From: Ruminiclostridium sp.
Lineage (GTDB): Bacteria; Bacillota; Clostridia; Oscillospirales; Oscillospiraceae
Length of the DNA: 34,622 nucleotides
NCBI GenBank assembly: GCA_022792035.1
Contig: JAAWAE010000056.1
Coordinates: 1-34,622, forward strand
Direction: 5' to 3'
Each line of letters starts with the position of its first letter. Positions within the stretch are counted from its first letter, which is position 1. The notes beneath the pieces are model-generated. The model was not told where the DNA came from. It did not search any database and saw only the letters and a list, made by a program, of their open reading frames with translations. The position numbers were made by a program, and so were the translations under genes. Of this stretch, positions 13,062-20,542 are shown piece by piece.

Positions 13062-15710
13062 GTGCAAGTAAGATGGCTAGAAAGCATATTTGACCATAAA
13101 GTCGGCTTGCGGGAGCGTATGTTCCGCCTGGCCACGGGCATCTGCATGATCGCATTGATCTGTATCCTTCCCATGGGCAGGCAGATTGAAAACATTTTCC
13201 TGTTGATCATAAGCCTTATCGTCATGGGCGCGATCATGCGTTTGAGCATCAAAAAGGAATGTATCAACGCAGGCGGCACTACCATTGCAATACTGCTGCT
13301 CCTGCTGTTCCCCGTGAGCTTTTTTACAGCAGGGGGCTTTTACAGCGGTGTCCCGGAATGGTTCGTACTCTGCTTTATTTACATCAGCATCATCCTGGAA
13401 GGAACGCGGAAGATCGTGTTCTTCCTGCTGTGCACCGCAGAAACCATGCTGTGCTATTACGTCGCCTTCCACTTCCCCGAATATGCCGCCCAAAATACCC
13501 TGCGCAGCTCCTTTTTGGATTCGGCACTTTCGGTCATCATGGTGGGCGCACTGACCGGTATCCTGCTGCTGTTCTTGACCCGGCTCTACGAGAAAGAGAA
13601 CCAGCTCACCCAGCAGCAGAAAAAGGAGATCGAGGAGCTCAACCAAGCGGAGAACCACTTCTTCTCCAGCATGAGCCATGAGATCCGCACCCCCATCAAT
13701 ACCATCATCGGCTTGAATGAGCTTACGCTCCGGGAGGATATCCCCGAAAACATCGCGGAGAACGCGAGAAACATCCAGGGTGCCAGCAAGATGCTGCTGA
13801 CGCTGATCAATGACATCCTGGACCTGTCCAAGATCAAATCCGGGAAGATGGATATCATCAATACGTCCTATAAAACCGGGGATCTTTTTTCTGATATCGT
13901 CAATATGATCTGGATCAAGGCCACGGAAAAGGGCTTGGAATTTCGCCTGCGGGTGGACCCCTCCATCCCCAGTATGCTCTGCGGCGACGAGGTGCGGATC
14001 AAACAGATCCTGGTCAATCTGCTCAACAACGCGGTGAAGTACACCGACGAGGGTTCTGTGACCCTCTCCGCCCGCTGTGAGCAGGTCGCGCTGAACAAAG
14101 TGCGCATCTGGTACTCCGTGGAGGACACGGGACAGGGGATCAAAAAGGAAGATATCCCAGACCTGTTCAACGCCTTCAAGCGGGTAGACGAGAAGAAAAA
14201 CCGGCACATCGAAGGCACCGGCCTGGGACTGAGCATCGTCGACCAGCTGGTGACGCTGATGGGAGGCGAGATCAGTGTAAACAGCGTTTACACAAAGGGT
14301 TCGACGTTTATCGTCTCCTTGGAGCAGGATATCATTGACGACGACGCCCTGGGTACCTTTACCCTGGCATCCCGGGTGAATGTCAGCGAAGGGGAGCGAT
14401 ACGAGCGCAGCTTTGAAGCCCCCAACGCCCACCTTCTGGTGGTAGATGACAACGAAATGAACCTGATGGTAGTACGCAAGCTGCTCTCCGGCACAAAAAT
14501 CCAGATCGACACGGCCCAGAGCGGCGCCGAGTGTCTGAAACTGACCCAAACCCAGCACTATGACTGTATCCTGATGGACCACCTCATGCCGGAGATGGAC
14601 GGCATCCAATGTCTCCACGAGCTGCGCACCCAGCCGGCGGGGCTCTGTCTGGATACCCCCGTGATCGCCCTCACCGCCAATGCAGGCAGCGAGCATCAGC
14701 TCCTCTATCAGAAAGAGGGCTTTACCGGCTATCTGGCGAAACCCGTCAGCGGGGCGCTCCTGGAGGCGGCGGTGATGAGCATCCTCCCCAAGGAGATGGT
14801 CAGCCTCTCCATCGAGCCCAGTCAGACAGAGCTGAAAAAAGACGTGCTGATCTTTTCTCAGGAACAGCGTATCCCCATCCTGATCACCACGGACAGCGTG
14901 TGTGATCTGCCGGAAGAGCTGCGGAACGCGATGGGCATTTCCGTCTGTCCCTACTACGTCTGCACCGATCAGGGCCGCTTCCTGGACGATATCGAGATGA
15001 AGGCAGACGAGTTTGTCACCTATCTGTCCTCGGGAAAGCCCGGTTATTCACAGCCCCCTGACGTGGCGGACTACGAACGTTTCTTCGCCGAAAAGCTGAC
15101 CCTTGCGCAAAACGTGATTCACATCACCATGGCCAAGCACACCAGTACAGGATATCAGAACGCTTTAGAGGCGGCGCGGTCCTTCCACAATATCACGGTG
15201 CTGGATTCCGGTCATCTCTCCTGCAGCCTGGGGTTGGCCGCAATGTACGCCGCTTCCATGGCAGAGGACCATGCCACCAAGGAAGAAATCCTAGAAGCCT
15301 TGGAGCGGCTCAAGCGCCGGATCACCTCCACCTGCATCATCGACAGCACCCACATGATGTGTCAGGCAGGCTTGATCTCCAAGCGTGTTCAGATTCTCTG
15401 CGACACCCTCCTGCTCCATCCCGTCGTTGTCCTGCGCAAGAGCAAGATCACCGTAGGCGGGATCGAGATCGGCGGCTTTGCCCGGGTGGCCAAGAACTAT
15501 GTCCGTCGAACGCTTCGCAACGCGGGGCACATCGACCGGCGCATCCTCTTCATCGTATACGCCGGGATGGATGAGGCCAGTCTGATTTACATCCAGGATT
15601 TGGTCAAGCAGTATGGACACTTTGAGCGGGTGTATCTGCAAAAGGCATCCGCCGCCATTGCCAGCAACTGCGGTCCCCGTTCCTTTGGACTGCTGTTCAT
15701 GCGGAAATAA
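13062..15710 (+). CDS. Hybrid histidine kinase fused to a C-terminal DegV-type domain (882 aa)
   Basis: An 882-residue protein. Membrane segments span about residues 22-175; His206 lies in MSHEIRTPIN. The ATPase domain has LLNNAVKYTDEGS, DTGQGI and GTGLGLSI. A receiver follows with Asp506 in MDHLMPEMDG. Residues 604-882 are a full-length DegV-like domain: TDSVCDLP, SQPPDV, ITMAKHTSTGYQ, VLDSGHLSCSLG and a final GPRSFGLLF match the order of motifs in DegV/FakB fatty-acid-binding proteins. GTG start at 13062 follows GGAGG. DegV proteins bind a long-chain fatty acid; here this could make the kinase a lipid sensor, or the receiver could control lipid handling. There is no Hpt domain, so phosphotransfer may use the Hpt of its neighbour. 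Confidence 0.92.
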   Translation: MQVRWLESIFDHKVGLRERMFRLATGICMIALICILPMGRQIENIFLLIISLIVMGAIMRLSIKKECINAGGTTIAILLLLLFPVSFFTAGGFYSGVPEWFVLCFIYISIILEGTRKIVFFLLCTAETMLCYYVAFHFPEYAAQNTLRSSFLDSALSVIMVGALTGILLLFLTRLYEKENQLTQQQKKEIEELNQAENHFFSSMSHEIRTPINTIIGLNELTLREDIPENIAENARNIQGASKMLLTLINDILDLSKIKSGKMDIINTSYKTGDLFSDIVNMIWIKATEKGLEFRLRVDPSIPSMLCGDEVRIKQILVNLLNNAVKYTDEGSVTLSARCEQVALNKVRIWYSVEDTGQGIKKEDIPDLFNAFKRVDEKKNRHIEGTGLGLSIVDQLVTLMGGEISVNSVYTKGSTFIVSLEQDIIDDDALGTFTLASRVNVSEGERYERSFEAPNAHLLVVDDNEMNLMVVRKLLSGTKIQIDTAQSGAECLKLTQTQHYDCILMDHLMPEMDGIQCLHELRTQPAGLCLDTPVIALTANAGSEHQLLYQKEGFTGYLAKPVSGALLEAAVMSILPKEMVSLSIEPSQTELKKDVLIFSQEQRIPILITTDSVCDLPEELRNAMGISVCPYYVCTDQGRFLDDIEMKADEFVTYLSSGKPGYSQPPDVADYERFFAEKLTLAQNVIHITMAKHTSTGYQNALEAARSFHNITVLDSGHLSCSLGLAAMYAASMAEDHATKEEILEALERLKRRITSTCIIDSTHMMCQAGLISKRVQILCDTLLLHPVVVLRKSKITVGGIEIGGFARVAKNYVRRTLRNAGHIDRRILFIVYAGMDEASLIYIQDLVKQYGHFERVYLQKASAAIASNCGPRSFGLLFMRK

Positions 15711-15716
15711 ACGAGC

Positions 15717-15759
15717 AAAAAGACTGACAGGTTCCAAACGGGAGCCTGTCAGTCTTTTT
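15717..15759. terminator. Bidirectional terminator between kinase and GGDEF genes
   Basis: A perfect 15-bp stem (15717-15731 with 15745-15759) with A run and T run on its flanks; it serves both convergent genes. Confidence 0.92.
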
Positions 15760-15778
15760 GTTTTCCAACGGCGCTGAA

Positions 15779-17107
15779 TCAATCGAACCCGTCGATGTCA
15801 CTTCTGCGCAGCGGTGCAGGCTTTTGCCGCTGGAGATCCGCTTCCGCCTGCTCCAGCAAGTCATCCAGGGTATGATGGTTGGACTCCCCTTCCACTTCAA
15901 GGATACTGTAACGAAAGCTGCAGCGGTGGCTGAACAGCCGGTCGTCATCCCGCTGGAAGATGGTGCGGATCTCGGACATTTTCCGCTCGATGAGGTGCTT
16001 GACGTTGCCGGTGAGCACCAGGCAGAATTTATCATCCTGGACCCGGGCAAAGGTATCGCCGCTGCGGAAGTTCTTACGGACGACTTCGACAAAATTTTGA
16101 ATATAGTTGTCCCCTATCTCCCGGCCGTAAAGGGCGTTGATACTTGACACGCCCTCCAAATCCAGGTAGCACATGGTGATATCTTGACGCTCCCGCAGGA
16201 TCTGCCCCATAAACTCATCCAGGAAGCGCCGGTTGTGCACGCCGGTGTCGATATCCTGATAGTTTTCGTCGCTGAGATGACGGGCGTTCATCTTCTCGGC
16301 GGTGATGTCCATGACGATGTGGACACGGGACGGACGCTCCTTCCACTCAATGGGGAAGGAGATGATCCGGAAGCAGCTGCCGCTATCCTCCTCCATTTCC
16401 CAGACTTGGTAACGCTCCTCGCCGTCCCACATCAGGAGATTGTTATGGATCGACAAACGGTGCTGACAGCTGTTACAGTCCCTTTCGCCGGAGGCGTGCT
16501 TGTTGCAATGCAAAATCTCCTGGTTCTCCCGGTCCACCACCAGCAGCCACTCGTTGCGCTGCTCCAGCAGGTCCACCAGCATCTCTGTATAGCTTTGGAT
16601 GATCTCAGCCCGGTGCTGGGCCCGCTGGATTTCCTCCTTGAGCCGGTTCTCCCGTTCCCGCAGCTGGCGGGTCATGGCATTGAAGGCCACGGAGAACTCG
16701 CCCATATTCGTGACCTGCTGGGTGTAGTCCCCTTTGGTCACCTGCTGGGCCTGTCGAGTAAGGTTTCTCAAGTTGGCATGGAGGGTCTTCAACCCACTGA
16801 AGAGAAAACTGTCGTTCTCAGGAAGTGCCTGGGACAAGTGCCCCTTTGAAATCCGCGTGGAATAGCTCACCAGTTCCACCGCCAAATCGCGGAAGGACTG
16901 CATCGCCTCACCCAGAGTCCGGCAGGGCGGGCTGAGCTGGTCGATCTCCAGCTGAGCCTGACGGGCATCCCGGAGGATATCCTCTAAATATGCGGTCAGA
17001 CGCTGACAGCTTTCTTCCACCGTCAGGGCCTGGTTCTCCCGCTGAGCCTCCTCAGGAGGCTGTGGAGCCTGCGCTGGCTGGCTCATATCGTTGTGTTCCA
17101 GATCCAT
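15779..17107 (-). CDS. PAS/HAMP-like protein with degenerate GGDEF domain (442 aa)
   Basis: A 442-residue, apparently soluble protein. The first 60 residues are Gln/Glu-rich, followed by two HAMP-like helical segments (about 75-160, with TKGDYTQQVTNMGEFSVAFNAM), a coiled coil, a PAS-like domain (about 185-270) and a GGDEF-fold domain (about 285-430). The signature is QDDKF at 357-361, lacking both glycines and the metal-binding acid, so cyclase activity is unlikely. An I-site-like RSGD at 348-351 sits at exactly the usual spacing, which suggests c-di-GMP binding instead. The PAS part has C201, C211 and C214 with nearby histidines. Start at 17107 with AAGG-type site; it has its own promoter. 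Confidence 0.85.
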   Translation of the reverse strand: MDLEHNDMSQPAQAPQPPEEAQRENQALTVEESCQRLTAYLEDILRDARQAQLEIDQLSPPCRTLGEAMQSFRDLAVELVSYSTRISKGHLSQALPENDSFLFSGLKTLHANLRNLTRQAQQVTKGDYTQQVTNMGEFSVAFNAMTRQLRERENRLKEEIQRAQHRAEIIQSYTEMLVDLLEQRNEWLLVVDRENQEILHCNKHASGERDCNSCQHRLSIHNNLLMWDGEERYQVWEMEEDSGSCFRIISFPIEWKERPSRVHIVMDITAEKMNARHLSDENYQDIDTGVHNRRFLDEFMGQILRERQDITMCYLDLEGVSSINALYGREIGDNYIQNFVEVVRKNFRSGDTFARVQDDKFCLVLTGNVKHLIERKMSEIRTIFQRDDDRLFSHRCSFRYSILEVEGESNHHTLDDLLEQAEADLQRQKPAPLRRSDIDGFD

Positions 17108-17156
17108 TGGTCACTTACCTTATTCCTTTCCGTTTATGTAGTCTTTCTTCGAGGTC

Positions 17157-17185
17157 ACTATAGCACAGAATCTAAAAATATTCAA
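17157..17185 (-). promoter_or_regulatory. Promoter of the degenerate GGDEF gene
   Basis: TTGAAT (complement of 17180-17185), 17-bp spacer, TATAGT (complement of 17157-17162). Confidence 0.7.
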
Positions 17186-17208
17186 TATACTGTTTACTTT
17201 TTTATATA

Positions 17209-17244
17209 AGGGCTTGCCGTCCCTTCTCCAGGACGGCAAGCCCT
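17209..17244 (-). terminator. Hairpin after the XRE/membrane-protein operon
   Basis: A 14-bp stem (17209-17222 with 17231-17244). The following minus-strand tail is TTATATAAAA, a weak T tract, so termination is probable but not certain. Confidence 0.65.
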
Positions 17245-17258
17245 CTCCGCTTTCCATT

Positions 17259-17468
17259 TCAATCGAAATAAAACAACTCTTCAAATTTTTTATCCAGTGC
17301 AATGCATAAAATCAAGGCCAGACGGGCCGTGGGATTGAACTGCCCGGTCTCGATGGAACTGATGGTGTTTCGGGAAACCCCCACCATCTGGGCCAGCTGG
17401 GCCTGGGAGAGCCCTTTCTCCCCTCGGGCGGCTTTGAGGCGGTTTCGCAAAATCAGAGCGTTGTCCAT
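17259..17468 (-). CDS. Small XRE-family regulator (69 aa)
   Basis: A 69-residue single helix-turn-helix protein of the compact YgzD/YozG-like XRE type: LRNRLKAARGEKGLSQAQLA, then GVSRNTISSIETGQFNPT and LALILCIALDKKFEELFYF. It is the last gene of a three-gene leftward operon with two small membrane proteins, an arrangement common in Firmicutes. The palindrome in the operon promoter (18230-18241) is its likely operator. Start at 17468. Confidence 0.9.
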   Translation of the reverse strand: MDNALILRNRLKAARGEKGLSQAQLAQMVGVSRNTISSIETGQFNPTARLALILCIALDKKFEELFYFD

Positions 17469-17486
17469 ATGCGGACCCCCATCCCA

Positions 17487-17813
17487 TCAGCCGCCCATCC
17501 AGGCACTGTAAAGGTTGCTGGAAAACAGGACGAGCCCGATGAGCCCGACCACGATGGTGGCCAGATACTCCGTCTGCTTGGACCTTCGATAACCATAAAT
17601 GCCATAGATCAGACTCGGGACAATCATCACAAGGAAGACCAAACTGGTCACCCAATGTTCGATGAATCCAAAGCTCCGCAAGACGATCAGGGTGAGCATC
17701 GCCAGGAGCACGCCCCAGCTGTTTTGCGCCCGGTCTACCTTGTTGTGCAGCTGCTCCTCCCACTCGTCGTTGCCCTCTTCCCTGCTCTTTCTCAAAATCT
17801 CTTCCTTATCCAC
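17487..17813 (-). CDS. Small membrane protein, DUF6442-like (108 aa)
   Basis: A 108-residue protein with a charged N-terminus (DKEEILRKSREEGNDEWEEQ) and three predicted membrane segments (about 36-47, 50-70 and 83-103). The DKEEILxKSR opening resembles the uncharacterised DUF6442 family that sits beside small XRE regulators; this family name is from memory. A GTG start at 17813 is chosen because GGAGG precedes it by seven bases; a longer form from 17876 would overlap the upstream gene and has no ribosome site. The role is unknown. Confidence 0.7.
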   Translation of the reverse strand: MDKEEILRKSREEGNDEWEEQLHNKVDRAQNSWGVLLAMLTLIVLRSFGFIEHWVTSLVFLVMIVPSLIYGIYGYRRSKQTEYLATIVVGLIGLVLFSSNLYSAWMGG

Positions 17814-17847
17814 AACGATCCCTCCATTTCTATAATATTGATTCTCA

Positions 17848-18174
17848 TCATCCCCAGGGCCAGGTCCAGAGCTCATAGGTCACCCCCGCCAGAGCCAGGG
17901 CCAGCATGGCCACCAGGAGGAGGTCCGCCTGGAGCAGACGGCTGCTCCGCCGGTCCGTCTTCATGGGGTCGATGGCTCCTCGGTCCTTCCAGGTCTTGCG
18001 CACGGCCCAGAGCAGCAGGGGCAGCAGCAGCGCGGCGCCGATGAGTTTTGCCGCAAGCACGTCCCCCAAAGACAGGAGGACCACCAGGCCGCTGATCAAA
18101 ACCATCGCCAGTTCTTTCTCCCTGACATCTTTTTCCTTTTTCTCTTGGGATCTATCGCTTGTATTCCAACGCAT
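17848..18174 (-). CDS. Small membrane protein of unknown function (108 aa)
   Basis: A 108-residue protein with a charged first 20 residues and three predicted membrane segments (about 23-42, 44-59 and 83-105). First gene of the leftward operon, start at 18174 with GGAGAG upstream. It is not recognised beyond general similarity to small proteins co-transcribed with XRE regulators. Confidence 0.7.
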   Translation of the reverse strand: MRWNTSDRSQEKKEKDVREKELAMVLISGLVVLLSLGDVLAAKLIGAALLLPLLLWAVRKTWKDRGAIDPMKTDRRSSRLLQADLLLVAMLALALAGVTYELWTWPWG

Positions 18175-18216
18175 AGGTCATCTCTCCTCTCCTTGCCAAG
18201 TTTTCTATGCACCTTT

Positions 18217-18245
18217 ATCCTAGCACTACCAAGTACACTTGTCAA
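18217..18245 (-). promoter_or_regulatory. Promoter and operator of the XRE/membrane-protein operon
   Basis: TTGACA (complement of 18240-18245), 17-bp spacer, TAGGAT (complement of 18217-18222). A palindrome CAAGT-AC-ACTTG (18230-18241) lies in the spacer and touches the -35, a good autorepression site for the XRE protein of the operon. Confidence 0.75.
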
Positions 18246-18261
18246 GTCTTTTCTTTCAGCG

Positions 18262-18290
18262 TTGCAAAAATTGGAAAACTATGCTATCAT
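18262..18290 (+). promoter_or_regulatory. Promoter of the phosphofructokinase gene
   Basis: TTGCAA (18262-18267), 17-bp spacer, TATCAT (18285-18290), back-to-back with the leftward promoter 17 bp away. Confidence 0.65.
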
Positions 18291-18322
18291 TAGGACAACA
18301 CGATTTTGGGAGGATCACAACT

Positions 18323-19561
18323 ATGGAAACTCTAAAAGGCGCCTGCATCATCGGGCAGTCCGGCGGACCCACCGCCGTCATCAACGCCAGCGCCCAGGGG
18401 GTCATCCAGACCGCCCTGGCTCAGGCCAACATCACTCGGGTCCTGGGGGCCGCCCACGGCATCAAGGGCGTGCTGGCGGACCAACTCTACGACATGGGGC
18501 AGGAGGACCCCAAGGAGCTGGATCTGCTCCAGTTCACCCCCTCCTCCGCCTTGGGTTCCTGCCGCTATAAGCTGGCAGACCCCGACATAGACGACACCGA
18601 TTACAAACGCATCCTGGAAGTTTTTCGGAAATACGACGTGCGCTACTTCTTCTACAATGGCGGCAACGACTCCATGGACACCTGCAACAAGATCAGCAAG
18701 TATATGCAGCGGGCAGGGTATCCCTGTAAGATCATGGGCGTGCCCAAGACCATCGACAACGACCTCTCCGGCACCGACCACTGCCCCGGCTACGCCAGTG
18801 CCGCCAAGTACATCGCCACCTCCTGCATGGAGCTTTATCAAGATGCCCGGGTTTACGACACCGGTACTGTGGTGGTGGTGGAAATCATGGGCCGGCACGC
18901 CGGGTGGCTCGCCGGAGCCGCCGCCCTGGCTTCCTGGGCCGGGTCCGGGCCGGACTTGGTGTATCTGCCGGAAGTGGACTTCGATATGGAGCGGTTCCTG
19001 GCGGACGTGAAGCGCATCTATGACGCCACGGGGAACTGTTTGGTGGCCGTCTCCGAGGGCATCCACTACGCCGACGGCAGCTTCGTCTCCGAGGCCAAAA
19101 CCTCCGCCACCGACGGCTTCGGCCATGCCCAGCTGGGCGGACTGGCCGCGATGCTGGCGGAAACCGTCAAGCAGAAGATGGGCGTCAAGGTCCGGGGCAT
19201 CGAGCTCTCCCTGCTCCAGCGCTGCGGCTCCCATCTGGCCTCCAAGGCAGATGTGGAAGAGGCGTATCTGGCCGGAAAGGCCGCGGTGGAGGCCGCCGTC
19301 TCCGGCATCACCGACCATATGGTGGCCCTGGACTGCGTCCGAGACAAGAGCGGCTACCACTGTAAGACCAAACTGGTTCCCCTCTCCCAGGCCGCCAACA
19401 CCGAGCGCAAAGTCCCCCGGGACTGGATCAACCAGGAGGGCAACGGCGTAACACAAGGCTTTATCGACTATGCCCTCCCCCTCATCCAGGGTGAGCCTCA
19501 GCGGCCCTTGGAGAACGGCCTGCCCCGCTTTGCCAAGCTGAAAAAGGTAGTGGCCAAATGA
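18323..19561 (+). CDS. pfp: Pyrophosphate-dependent 6-phosphofructokinase (412 aa)
   Basis: A 412-residue enzyme that phosphorylates fructose 6-phosphate, probably with pyrophosphate. The phosphate-donor loop reads GGNDS at 113-117, with an Asp where ATP enzymes have Gly, and the catalytic segment is PKTIDNDL at 141-148 with Lys142; both mark the PPi type. Further motifs GYASAAKYIA and MGRHAGWLA are present. The ATG at 18323 follows GGGAGG. Its stop overlaps the start of a lipoprotein gene by four bases. PPi use is inferred from the two residues; donor specificity was not measured. Confidence 0.92.
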   Translation: METLKGACIIGQSGGPTAVINASAQGVIQTALAQANITRVLGAAHGIKGVLADQLYDMGQEDPKELDLLQFTPSSALGSCRYKLADPDIDDTDYKRILEVFRKYDVRYFFYNGGNDSMDTCNKISKYMQRAGYPCKIMGVPKTIDNDLSGTDHCPGYASAAKYIATSCMELYQDARVYDTGTVVVVEIMGRHAGWLAGAAALASWAGSGPDLVYLPEVDFDMERFLADVKRIYDATGNCLVAVSEGIHYADGSFVSEAKTSATDGFGHAQLGGLAAMLAETVKQKMGVKVRGIELSLLQRCGSHLASKADVEEAYLAGKAAVEAAVSGITDHMVALDCVRDKSGYHCKTKLVPLSQAANTERKVPRDWINQEGNGVTQGFIDYALPLIQGEPQRPLENGLPRFAKLKKVVAK

Positions 19562-20436
19562 TGCGGCACTGGTGGGCGGCGCTGCCTTTGGCGCTGTTCC
19601 TTTGCCTGCTGGGCGCATGTGCTTCGGATGCGGAAGGGCAAAAGAATGAAGTTCAACCGGAGGATCTCCTGCGGGCAGAGCAGCTCCTAGCAGATAAGGA
19701 CTTAGCAGCTACAGAGCGGGATCTCTCGAAAGTGGCCAACGACCTCCAGCGCCTGCACGGTACCTTCTGGCGGGAGGTGGTGGAGCTGGACGGCCAGCCC
19801 ATCGGGACCCACGACCCCACCTATGTCATCGCCTATGACAATGGCGTAACGGAGACTCTGCTCTCCACCGAAGACGGCAGCGGACCCACCAACGTGATCG
19901 TCCAGACCGGCAGCCTCACGGACACCTGGGTCTACCGCTCCAGCGGACAGGTCGTATTCAACGGACAGTCTATCCACACCCATTGCCGGGACACCAAGGC
20001 AAACGCCGCGGTGCGGCTGCGCACCATCCCCGCCGCCAGTCTCAACCAGTCGTCCGAGTCTCACGAGGACCTGATGACGGATCCCGCCTTCCAATGCTCC
20101 GATCAGAACGGGGCAGTTGACTCCCTCCCCCTGCTGAAAAAAGCGGGAGAGACCACCCTCTCCTCCCGGATCAATGCCCTGGCCGTCAGTGCGGCGAACA
20201 GCTTGGAGGATCTGGGCTGTCAAGCCTCCGGGGCGGAGATCGCCGCCGCCGTGGGGGCCGCGCTGGCAGAGAACAAAGACTTGGCTGGACGCTGTCTGGC
20301 GGAAACAACAGACAGCCCGTCCTATATGCTCTTCCAATATGATTCGGAGGATGCTGTCGCCTATGTCATAGACACCTATTCCGCCCCTTACATTTATGGC
20401 GACCACTTCGTGTGGGGTATTTTAGAAGAACGATAA
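19558..20436 (+). CDS. Predicted lipoprotein of unknown function (292 aa)
   Basis: A 292-residue exported protein. The first 20 residues are a hydrophobic signal ending in the lipobox LGAC with lipidated Cys21. The mature part has a helical segment rich in Glu and Lys (about 30-65), then a mixed region with FWREVVELDGQPIG, TYVIAYDNGVTETL and WVYRSSGQVVF. No family is recognised. Its ATG overlaps the phosphofructokinase stop (ATGA), so the two are translated together although their roles look unrelated. A terminator follows. Confidence 0.8.
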   Translation: MMRHWWAALPLALFLCLLGACASDAEGQKNEVQPEDLLRAEQLLADKDLAATERDLSKVANDLQRLHGTFWREVVELDGQPIGTHDPTYVIAYDNGVTETLLSTEDGSGPTNVIVQTGSLTDTWVYRSSGQVVFNGQSIHTHCRDTKANAAVRLRTIPAASLNQSSESHEDLMTDPAFQCSDQNGAVDSLPLLKKAGETTLSSRINALAVSAANSLEDLGCQASGAEIAAAVGAALAENKDLAGRCLAETTDSPSYMLFQYDSEDAVAYVIDTYSAPYIYGDHFVWGILEER

Positions 20437-20445
20437 CCCATAATT

Positions 20446-20482
20446 ACGCTCTGGCAAGACACTGTCCTGCCAGAGCGTTTTC
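20446..20482 (+). terminator. Terminator after the lipoprotein gene
   Basis: An 11-bp stem (20446-20456 with 20468-20478), then TTTTC. Confidence 0.88.
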
Positions 20483-20542
20483 TTCTCCCAGGCGATATTG
20501 CCGCCATTTCCTCACATACTAGGCAAAAAGGAGGGTCCGACT

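Noticed and set aside
13077-14696. A 539-residue open frame on the minus strand inside the second kinase
   Set aside because: It is fully opposite conserved kinase and receiver motifs and has no family features; it is a shadow of the real gene.
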